A stretch of DNA of 45,385 nt from Alphaproteobacteria bacterium (GTDB lineage Bacteria > Pseudomonadota > Alphaproteobacteria > JAJUGE01): the NCBI GenBank assembly GCA_029268305.1, contig JAJUGE010000018.1, positions 1 through 45,385 of the forward strand. The letters run 5' to 3'. Under the pieces are notes generated by a model. The model did not search any database, was not told the origin of the DNA, and worked only from the letters and a program-made list of their open reading frames with translations. Numbering within the stretch: position 1 is the first letter of the stretch; each line of letters opens with the position of its first letter. Below are positions 1 through 7,063 of this stretch, piece after piece. A program made the translations under genes and the position numbers.

Positions 1-1367
1 CGGAGCTTCCCGCGGCGCAGGGATTCCTGCTTGCGCTGTTCGAATCCGGCCCAGTCGGCGGCCTTCATCGCATCTTCCATGTTCCGGGCGAACTCGCCGC
101 TGTCGTACTCCGAACCCAGCACCGTCTTGAACGGCATCGCCTCGGGCGGGATGAAGTTGCGTCGTCGGATCTCGTCCGGCGGCAAGCCCAGATCGCGCGC
201 CGCAGCGTCGACCAGCCGCTCGACGCAGTACGCTGCCTCGGGGCGCCCGGCGCCGCGGTAGGCGTCGACCGGGACCGTGTTGGTGAATACTCCCTTCACT
301 GCATAGAGCACGGCGGGGAAGGTGTAGACGGCGGCATAGAGCTTCGACCCCGCCATCGTCGGGATGTACGGACCGAAGTTCGAGAGATAGGCGCCGAGAT
401 TCGCCGTGGTCTGGACGCGAAGGGCGAGGAACTTTCCGTTCTGGTCGAGCGCCAGCTCGGCGGTGGTGACGTGGTCGCGGCCCTGGGTGTCGGTTGTGAA
501 AGCCTCGGAGCGCCCTTCGGTCCACTTGACCGGGCGCCCCACCTTCTTCGCCGCCCACACCACGAGCGCATATTCGGGATACATGAAGATCTTCATGCCG
601 AAGCCCCCACCCACATCACGTGTGACGACGCGGACCCGCTGCGTCGGCACCTTGAGGATGGCCTGCGCCAGCTGACGCTGCAGATTGTGGACGCCCTGGC
701 TCGACGTATAGAGGGTGTACTTGCCGTCGCTGTCGTCGTAATCGCCGATTGCAACGCGCGGCTCCATCGAATTCACGACGACCCGGTTGTTGACGAGATC
801 TACACGGGTGACGTGGTGCGCCTTCTCGAAGGCGGCATCTACCGCCTTGCGGTCGCCGGCCTCCCAATCGAAGCAGAGGTTGCCGTTGGCTTCCGGCCAT
901 ACCTGCGGTGCATCCGGCGACAGGGCGCCCGAGGTCGAGGTGATCGAGGGCAGCATCTCGTAGTCCACCGCCACCAGCTCGGCCGCCTCCTCGCCCGCGG
1001 CGAGGGTCTCGGCGACGACCAGGGCGACACCGTCGCCGACATGCCGCACAACATCCTGCGTCAGCAGCGGCCGCGGCGGGGCATACATCCGCGAGCCGTC
1101 CTTGTTCTTGAGCGGAACGAGACACGGGACCGTGCCGAGCCCGTCGGCGGCCACGTCGGCACCGGTGAACACCCCGAGCACTCCTGGGGCGGCTGCCGCT
1201 TCTGTCGTGTCGATCGACGCGATGCGGGCGTGTGCATAGGGAGATCGCACCACGACGGCGTGAGCCTGACGGCCGAGCGTGATGTCGTCCGTGTAGCGAC
1301 CGTGGCCGGTGATCAGACGGTAATCCTCGACGCGGCGAACAGACTGCCCAAATCCGAACTGTCCCAT
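1..1367 (-). CDS. Xanthine dehydrogenase/CoxL-family molybdopterin-binding large subunit, partial
   Basis: This is the N-terminal ~455 residues of a molybdenum hydroxylase large subunit; the C-terminus lies beyond the left edge. Family members hydroxylate or oxidise small substrates at a Mo-pterin-cytosine-dinucleotide centre, passing electrons to FeS and FAD subunits. The translation opens with GQFGFGQSVRRVEDYRLITG and GRYTDD, the usual start of the aldehyde oxidase a/b hammerhead domain. It later has the MoCo-binding signature GGGFGMK and, at about residue 370, AYRGAGRPEA. That loop is the form II type (AYRGAGR), not the AYXCSFR loop of true CO dehydrogenase, so CO oxidation is unlikely and the substrate is unknown. 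The ATG at 1367 is preceded by AGAGGAA and fits the family start. The medium and small subunits are not in the window. Family call is secure; substrate is not. Confidence 0.9.
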   Translation of the reverse strand, partial: MGQFGFGQSVRRVEDYRLITGHGRYTDDITLGRQAHAVVVRSPYAHARIASIDTTEAAAAPGVLGVFTGADVAADGLGTVPCLVPLKNKDGSRMYAPPRPLLTQDVVRHVGDGVALVVAETLAAGEEAAELVAVDYEMLPSITSTSGALSPDAPQVWPEANGNLCFDWEAGDRKAVDAAFEKAHHVTRVDLVNNRVVVNSMEPRVAIGDYDDSDGKYTLYTSSQGVHNLQRQLAQAILKVPTQRVRVVTRDVGGGFGMKIFMYPEYALVVWAAKKVGRPVKWTEGRSEAFTTDTQGRDHVTTAELALDQNGKFLALRVQTTANLGAYLSNFGPYIPTMAGSKLYAAVYTFPAVLYAVKGVFTNTVPVDAYRGAGRPEAAYCVERLVDAAARDLGLPPDEIRRRNFIPPEAMPFKTVLGSEYDSGEFARNMEDAMKAADWAGFEQRKQESLRRGKL

Positions 1368-1424
1368 ACGGTGCCGTTTCCTCTGGAAGGGGATGAACCA
1401 GGCGCGCCGAACGCGTTCACGCCG

Positions 1425-1452
1425 ATAATAGGCGAGGCACCGCCGCTGACAA
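1425..1452 (-). promoter_or_regulatory. Putative sigma-70 promoter for the molybdenum hydroxylase
   Basis: Read on the minus strand, TTGTCA (1452-1447) is separated by 16 bases from TATTAT (1430-1425). This gives a leader of roughly 50 bases before the ATG at 1367. It lies in the 124-base divergent gap shared with cutA. Found by eye only. Confidence 0.45.
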
Positions 1453-1491
1453 ACCCGATTGCCCGCCTTCATCGGGCGGAAGGAGAACGGA

Positions 1492-1821
1492 ATGAGCTAC
1501 ACTCTGCTGTACGTCACGGTCGGATCGCTGGATGAGGCCAAGAACATCGCTCGGAAACTGGTGCAGGAACGGATCGTCGCCTGCGCCAATCTCCTGCCAG
1601 GCATGACCTCCATCTTCTATTGGGAAGGAAAGGCGCAGGAAGAGGCCGAGGTCTCACTGCTGCTCAAGACCCGAACCGAGCTGGTGGCGACGGTCACCGA
1701 GCGCGTGCGCGCGCTGCACAGCTATTCCTGCCCTTGTGTGGTGGCACTGCCGATCACGGGCGGGAACCCGGCCTTTCTCGAATGGATCGGCGACGAGACC
1801 CGATCGTCGGCCGACAGCTAA
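1492..1821 (+). CDS. cutA: Divalent cation tolerance protein CutA
   Basis: A 109-residue CutA1 protein, the full family length. CutA proteins are small trimeric cytoplasmic proteins with a ferredoxin-like fold linked to copper and divalent-cation tolerance; the biochemical role is unsettled. The family core is clear: VACANLLPGMTSIFYWEGK in the first half, then EVSLLLKT, then HSYSCPCVVALPI before GNPAFLEWI. I chose the ATG at 1492 because AGGAGA lies just upstream and the protein then starts MSYTLLYVTVGS as in homologues. An in-frame ATG at 1459 would only add a non-conserved leader. It is transcribed divergently from the molybdenum hydroxylase. A cysteine pair (SCPC) sits in the C-terminal half. 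Confidence 0.93.
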   Translation: MSYTLLYVTVGSLDEAKNIARKLVQERIVACANLLPGMTSIFYWEGKAQEEAEVSLLLKTRTELVATVTERVRALHSYSCPCVVALPITGGNPAFLEWIGDETRSSADS

Positions 1822-1902
1822 GGCCTTTGACCCGGCCCGATGGCACGCTAGCATCCTGGGCGTCGGTTCGGGCCCTGTAGCCCGGCAGATGGAGAGAGGC
1901 CG

Positions 1903-3129
1903 ATGTCCCTACCCGGCATGCCGCGGCACCCGCTGCCCTACCTGTGCGTCGGCCACAGCATCGACCACATGTTCATGCTGCTCTACCCGACGGTCGTGGT
2001 GCTGGCGCTCGAGAGCGAGATGGGCCGCTCCTACGGCGAATTGCTGGCGCTCTCGACCGGTGGCTTCGTGATGTTCGGGCTGGGCGCGCCACTGGCCGGT
2101 TGGCTGGCCGATCGCTGGAGCGCCACGGGCATGATCACGCTCTTCTTCGTCGGAATCGGCGCCTCGACCATCCTCACGGGCTTTGCCGATTCTCCCGTCA
2201 TGCTCTTCGTGAGCCTGACGCTGATGGGGCTGTTCGCAGCGATCTATCATCCCGTCGGCATCTCTATGATCCTGCAGACGGCTGGTGACAAGCGCGGGCG
2301 GTATCTCGGCATCAACGGTGTTTTCGGCAGCGCCGGCATGGGCATTGCGGCTCTGGTCGCCGGCGGCCTTACCGCCTGGCTCGGCTGGCGTTCCGCTTTC
2401 ATCATCCCGGGCATCGTCTCCATTCTGCTCGGCGTGCTCTTCGCGCTGCAGTTCCGCGGTGGGATCGAAGTCACCGTCCGCAAGAAGGACGTCGAAGAGG
2501 CCGAGGGCGGGCTGCCTGGCTTCGTGCGGGTCATGATCATTCTGTCGGTGATCACGGTCGCGGCCGGCATGGTGTTCCAGGCGCTGACGGTGGGGCTGCC
2601 GAAGATCCTCGACCATAGGGTCGGCTTTCTCGAGGGAGGCGGGGCATTCGGCGTCGGGGCCGCCGTGACGGCGATCATGTTGATCGGCGGCGCAGCGCAA
2701 CTCCTCGGCGGCTATCTCGCCGATCGCTTCCCGCTCAAGACGCTCTTCCTCGCCGTCTACGGCATGATGGCGCCGGCCCTGCTGCTCGCCTCCCTGGCGG
2801 CCGACGGCGCGCTGATCGTCCTGCTGATTCTGGCGGTCGCGATCACAGTCGGCAACCAGCCGGTCTCGGACAGCCTGTTCGCGCGCTACGTTCCGCCGAA
2901 ATGGCTCAGCACGGCTTTCGGCTTCCGCTTCGCGCTGTCTCTCACGGTGAGTGCAGTGGCCATTCCGACCGTTGGCCTCGTTTTCGACTGGAGCGGCGAC
3001 TTCTTCTGGCTGTTCATGCTGCTGGCGTCGTTCGCGGGCGCGGTCATGGCGGCCATCGCGATGCTGCCGTCGCGCACGCCCGGCGATGCGGTGCGTCCGG
3101 CGAAACCGATCGCGGTGCCGGCCGAGTAA
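1903..3129 (+). CDS. MFS transporter (fosmidomycin-resistance-like)
   Basis: A 408-residue inner-membrane major facilitator protein with about 12 hydrophobic segments and a central polar loop near residues 190-205 (VTVRKKDVEEAEGG). The loop after helix 2 (GAPLAGWLADRWSATG) is the MFS motif A region. The N-terminal HSIDHMFMLLYPTVVV and the later IYHPVGISMI resemble the fosmidomycin-resistance (Fsr) branch of drug exporters. The substrate cannot be inferred. GAGAGG precedes the ATG at 1903. The gene lies 81 bases downstream of cutA on the same strand and converges on trxA. The extreme C-terminus is a short polar tail. Confidence 0.85.
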   Translation: MSLPGMPRHPLPYLCVGHSIDHMFMLLYPTVVVLALESEMGRSYGELLALSTGGFVMFGLGAPLAGWLADRWSATGMITLFFVGIGASTILTGFADSPVMLFVSLTLMGLFAAIYHPVGISMILQTAGDKRGRYLGINGVFGSAGMGIAALVAGGLTAWLGWRSAFIIPGIVSILLGVLFALQFRGGIEVTVRKKDVEEAEGGLPGFVRVMIILSVITVAAGMVFQALTVGLPKILDHRVGFLEGGGAFGVGAAVTAIMLIGGAAQLLGGYLADRFPLKTLFLAVYGMMAPALLLASLAADGALIVLLILAVAITVGNQPVSDSLFARYVPPKWLSTAFGFRFALSLTVSAVAIPTVGLVFDWSGDFFWLFMLLASFAGAVMAAIAMLPSRTPGDAVRPAKPIAVPAE

Positions 3130-3140
3130 GGAAGGGTGGC

Positions 3141-3172
3141 AACGAAAAACGCCCCGCCGGAGCGGCGGGGCG
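3141..3172 (-). terminator. Rho-independent terminator of trxA
   Basis: A perfect 9-bp GC-only stem, CGCCCCGCC / GGCGGGGCG (3150-3158 and 3164-3172), with a 5-base loop. On the minus strand it is followed directly by TTTTT (3149-3145), so the U-tract falls at the 3' end of the trxA transcript. The convergent MFS transcript sees the same hairpin without a U-tract. Confidence 0.85.
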
Positions 3173-3198
3173 TCTCGTCGATCGAGTAGCTGTCGAGG

Positions 3199-3516
3199 TC
3201 AGATGACCGATTCGACCCACTGGAAGAGCTGGCTCTTCTGCATGCTCCCGACCTTGGTCGCAGCGACTTCGCCGTTCTTGAAGACCATCAGGGTCGGAAT
3301 GCCGCGCACACCGTAGTTGTGCGGCGTCTTCGGATTCTCGTCTATGTTGAGCTTCAGAACCTCGATCTTGTCGCCCATCTCTTTCGAGAGCTCCTCGACA
3401 AAGGGGCTGATCTGCTTGCAGGGGCCGCACCATTCGGCCCAGAAGTCGACGAGCACCGGCTTGTCGGACTTCAGGACGTCCTGTTCGAAGCTCTTGTCGG
3501 TGACGGGCTTGCTCAT
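3199..3516 (-). CDS. trxA: Thioredoxin
   Basis: A 105-residue cytoplasmic thioredoxin, a general protein disulfide reductase recycled by thioredoxin reductase. The active site is WCGPCK with Cys30 and Cys33, preceded by VLVDFWAEW; the cis-proline loop GIPTLMVF is at about residues 72-79. Length and pattern match TrxA exactly. It is the last gene of the tsaE-amgK-murU-addB-addA direction but is separated from addA by about 90 bases. It has its own promoter-like sequence overlapping the addA stop and a strong terminator, so independent expression is likely. Upstream of the ATG there is only a weak GCGAGAA ribosome-binding sequence. Confidence 0.97.
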   Translation of the reverse strand: MSKPVTDKSFEQDVLKSDKPVLVDFWAEWCGPCKQISPFVEELSKEMGDKIEVLKLNIDENPKTPHNYGVRGIPTLMVFKNGEVAATKVGSMQKSQLFQWVESVI

Positions 3517-3582
3517 TTCTCGCGTCTCGCTCGGTTACGGCCGTTCGCAGCCGACGGCGCTGGCCGTCATCCGCGTGCGCTA

Positions 3583-3611
3583 AAGCTAGGGAGGGTGCCG
3601 GGGGTCGTCAA
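3583..3611 (-). promoter_or_regulatory. Putative trxA promoter overlapping the addA stop codon
   Basis: On the minus strand TTGACG (3611-3606) is followed after exactly 17 bases by TAGCTT (3588-3583), about 65 bases upstream of the trxA ATG. The -35 element is a near-perfect housekeeping box and spans the addA TGA (3610-3608). The -10 is weak by E. coli standards. Its layout matches the candidate lysS promoter at 43342-43370. Confidence 0.5.
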
Positions 3612-6600
3612 GAAACCGCGCTGGGCGCGTGGTGGTCGAGAACGACCGGATCGAGGCGCATGAGGCTTGGCGTCTCCGTCCACAGCAGGCCGCAAACAAC
3701 CTCCTTCTCCGGGTAGATTCCGTGCAGAAGTGCCCGATAAGCGGCCATCTGGCGCAGATACACGGCGGGAACGGCAGCCGGGTTTCGAGGCGGCGGGCGG
3801 TTGCTCTTGTAGTCGACGATCAAGACAGAATTGCCAGTGACGCAAAGCCGGTCGATCTGGCCGGAGAAGGGTTGTCCGTCGAGGGTGCCGTTCACCGCTA
3901 CCTCCGCCCGCGAGCCGGACGAGAACACCGGCGCGAATTCCGGATGCTCGATCACCCCGAGCGAGACTCGAACGATGTCGGCGATCTCCTCGCCGCCCAG
4001 TGCCGGCTGCGAGCGTGCCAGGAACAGCCTGGCAGCCGTCTCCCGCCTGGCGGGGTCGACCTCCGGCAAGGTCTGCAGAAGGCGGTGGATCAAAAGCCCG
4101 CGCCGGAAGCGCTGGCCCGAGTCGCGCCCGAGCGGGGAGATGACGGGAGGCTCGTCTTCGCCCAGTCTGGAGGGAGCGAGCGCCGGGCGGGGCGGCGCGA
4201 AGCCGGCGACAGGCTCCGTGGCCCATTTCGGCAGGTCCGGGGCTGGCCCTCGCACCTGCGGCTCGCGAGTGTCCGAGGCCGGAGACGTCGTTTGGGGGTT
4301 CGTAAGCCGCAGCCCCGGCCCCTGCCAGCCAAGGGGGTGGAGCAGCGTGAAATCGAGCTCTATCGGCTCGGCGATACCGCTCAATGCCTCATGGGCCAGA
4401 TCGTACCAGTTGCCGCGAGGTGGGGTTTTCGCGGTTTTCCAGCCACAGATGTAGAGCCGGTCTTCGGCCCGGGTGAGAGCCACGTACAGCAGGCGCCGAT
4501 ACTCCTCGTCACGAAGCCGCTCCGCCTCGCGCTGCGCTGCCGCGCTGACCGAATCCCGCATGCCCGCACGCGGGCACCAGATCATGACCTCGTCCTCCTC
4601 GCCGCAATGCCAGAGCGGCGACGGAACACGCGTCGGGGTCTGCATCGTGTCGGGCACGAACACGATCGGCGCCTGCAAGCCTTTCGCCCCGTGAACCGTG
4701 ATGATTCGGACTTCGTCGCGCCCGGTCTGCTCCAGGTCACGCTTCAGCTCGCCTTCGCCGGCGGAGATCCAGTGCAGGAATCCCTGCATCGACGGGATAT
4801 TGGCGCGCCCGTACGCGAGCGCCTGGGCGAGGAACTCGTCGATGGGGTCGTTCGCCTCGTGTCCGAGCCGTGCGACCAGCGCCTTCCGGCCGCCGAGGGC
4901 CCCGAGCACGTGGGCGAAAAGTGCGTGCGGCGGTCCGAAATCGACCCGCGCCATAAGGTCCGAAAGGGTCGCGTGCGCTTTTGCATGCCGGGCGTTGCCG
5001 GCCGCCGCTGAATCGGCGAGCCGGCGCCAGAGGGTACTGGCGCCCCGATCGTAGGCGAGGTCGAACAGGTCGCCCTCGTCGAGGCCGATCAGCGGGCTTT
5101 TCAGGACGACGGCCAGTGTCAGGTCGTCCTCGGGCATCAGCAGGAACTGACCAAGAGAGATCAGATCCTGAACCGCGAGTTGCTCCGTGAGCTTGATGCG
5201 GTCGACGCCCGCCACTGGCACGTTCCGCACCTTGAGCGCGCGAACCAGATCCTCGACGAACGCGGTGCGCCGCCGCACCAGGATCATGATGTCGCCGGGG
5301 CGGACCGGGCGGCCGCGCGACTCGAGGATCTCGCCCGTTCGCAGCCATTCCGCGATCTTCGACGCGATTATTGTCGCCAGCCGGGCCTCGGCGGAGGCTG
5401 ACGAGCGATATTCCGTTGGCGCGGTCCACGGGTCGATCGCCCCGCGCTCGGCCGGCTCGGCCGGTGGCCACATCTCCACCAATCCCGCGTGACCGTGGCG
5501 GAACGGCTGGTGCAGCAGCGTCAGCCCCTCGGGTACGACCCCTTCGCGAGCCGCCGTGGCGAACACCGCATCGACCGTCCGAAGTACTGCCGGCGCCGAC
5601 CGGAACGAGATTTCCAGGCCGATCTCTTCCCAGGCCGAGCCCACCGCCTGGCAACGGTCGCCGAAGAAGCGCCGCATCTGGTCGAACCAGGCGGGATCGG
5701 CGCGCTGGAAGCTGAAGATCGACTGCTTCGGATCCCCGACCGCGAAGATCGTCCGATCGATGTCCCGCGCACTGGTGCCTGCGAAGAACTCCTCCGCCAG
5801 GGCGCGCACCACCTCCCACTGATCGGGGTTCGTATCCTGCGCCTCGTCGATCAGGATGTGATCGATGCCGCCATCGAGCTTGTAGAGGGCCCAGCCCGCA
5901 CCGACCGAGTGGACGAGTTCACGGGTCCGGAGCACGAGATCGTCATAATCGAGCAGCCCGCGCGCCGCCTTTGCGGCCTGGTAGCGATCGATCATCTCTC
6001 TGCCGAAACGCATCAGGGCTGCGGTCGCTTCGTAGACCGCCACTGCGCGGCAGCGGTCATCGAGGGCGGCCAGCCGCTCCGCTTCCGCGGCGAGAACTTC
6101 TTCCGCGTCCGGGCAGCGCACGAGCGTCGACTTGTTGACGAGCCGCTTTCTCAGTTCGCCCTTCGTCGTCAGGAATTCCGCGCGATAGGTCGGCAGGGCT
6201 TGTTGCCGCCTCTCCTTGTCGGCGAGCCAGGCGGCGATGGCCGCACCGCGCATCTTTTCGGCGTCGGAGCCTTCCGCGAGAGCGGCGCAGACCCGGCGCA
6301 GCCGCTGATGGTCGAATGCTTCGTCGCTGCAGGCTTCGCCGATCAGGGAGGCGAGGGAAGCATCGCGCGGCAATCCGAGCGTCTTTCTGAGTGCGAGAAG
6401 CGCGCCTTCCAGGCCGCCGTGTCGATCGATCAGCCGCCGCAGGCGCCCGCGATCGCTCGCGATCTGCGCCATCAGCCCGGCGAAAGCGCCTTCCTGAACC
6501 AGCCCGGCGATGTGCGAGATCGCCTCGCTCAGAGGGCTCCCAGCCTCTTCCCGGGCGCTGGCGATCAGCGCGTTCTGGACGGACTGAAGCATCTCGGCCG

Positions 6601-7063
6601 CGGTGCGTTCGTCGGTGACCTCGAAGTGAGGGGCGAGGCCGGCCTCGATTGGAAAGCGTTGGAGGACAGACTGGCAGAAGGCGTGGATCGTTTCGATAGT
6701 AAGGCCGCCGGGAACGTCCAGAACGTGTGCGAAGAGTTGTCGAGCGCGCGTCAACGTTTCCTCGCCGGGAGCTTCTCCGGTGAGGTCGACGATCTCTTCC
6801 GTGAGCTGGTCATCGCTCGCCGCCGCCCACCTGCCGAGACGGGCGTGGAGCCGGTTCGACATCTCGGCGGCGGCCGCGCGGGTGAAGGTAAGGCACAGAA
6901 TCCGGTCGGGCCGGGTGCCGGTCAGCAGGAGGCTGAGGACCCGATCGGTCAGCACTTTCGTCTTGCCCGTGCCGGCGGAAGCCGACACCCAGACGGACCG
7001 CTTGGGATGCGCAGCGCGGCGCTGCTGTTCGCCCGGATCGGGAGTGCCTGCCCCAACCGTCAT
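3608..7063 (-). CDS. addA: Double-strand break repair helicase AddA
   Basis: An 1151-residue AddA, the helicase-nuclease subunit of AddAB, which resects double-strand ends and loads RecA. UvrD-family helicase motifs are visible in order: Walker A ASAGTGKT (residues 28-35), LTFTRAAAAEM, the Walker B region LIDEAQDTNPDQW, GDPKQSIFSFQRAD, TVHGAKGLQAP and YVALTRAEDRLYICG. The C-terminal RecB-type nuclease motif VLIVDYKSNRPP is intact, as expected for the AddA nuclease. I start it at the ATG at 7063, which overlaps the addB TGA as ATGA and has GGAGACGAG upstream; an upstream in-frame start at 7087 would add eight residues inside addB. The 4-base overlap implies translational coupling with addB and equal stoichiometry. 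Confidence 0.96.
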   Translation of the reverse strand: MTVGAGTPDPGEQQRRAAHPKRSVWVSASAGTGKTKVLTDRVLSLLLTGTRPDRILCLTFTRAAAAEMSNRLHARLGRWAAASDDQLTEEIVDLTGEAPGEETLTRARQLFAHVLDVPGGLTIETIHAFCQSVLQRFPIEAGLAPHFEVTDERTAAEMLQSVQNALIASAREEAGSPLSEAISHIAGLVQEGAFAGLMAQIASDRGRLRRLIDRHGGLEGALLALRKTLGLPRDASLASLIGEACSDEAFDHQRLRRVCAALAEGSDAEKMRGAAIAAWLADKERRQQALPTYRAEFLTTKGELRKRLVNKSTLVRCPDAEEVLAAEAERLAALDDRCRAVAVYEATAALMRFGREMIDRYQAAKAARGLLDYDDLVLRTRELVHSVGAGWALYKLDGGIDHILIDEAQDTNPDQWEVVRALAEEFFAGTSARDIDRTIFAVGDPKQSIFSFQRADPAWFDQMRRFFGDRCQAVGSAWEEIGLEISFRSAPAVLRTVDAVFATAAREGVVPEGLTLLHQPFRHGHAGLVEMWPPAEPAERGAIDPWTAPTEYRSSASAEARLATIIASKIAEWLRTGEILESRGRPVRPGDIMILVRRRTAFVEDLVRALKVRNVPVAGVDRIKLTEQLAVQDLISLGQFLLMPEDDLTLAVVLKSPLIGLDEGDLFDLAYDRGASTLWRRLADSAAAGNARHAKAHATLSDLMARVDFGPPHALFAHVLGALGGRKALVARLGHEANDPIDEFLAQALAYGRANIPSMQGFLHWISAGEGELKRDLEQTGRDEVRIITVHGAKGLQAPIVFVPDTMQTPTRVPSPLWHCGEEDEVMIWCPRAGMRDSVSAAAQREAERLRDEEYRRLLYVALTRAEDRLYICGWKTAKTPPRGNWYDLAHEALSGIAEPIELDFTLLHPLGWQGPGLRLTNPQTTSPASDTREPQVRGPAPDLPKWATEPVAGFAPPRPALAPSRLGEDEPPVISPLGRDSGQRFRRGLLIHRLLQTLPEVDPARRETAARLFLARSQPALGGEEIADIVRVSLGVIEHPEFAPVFSSGSRAEVAVNGTLDGQPFSGQIDRLCVTGNSVLIVDYKSNRPPPRNPAAVPAVYLRQMAAYRALLHGIYPEKEVVCGLLWTETPSLMRLDPVVLDHHAPSAVS

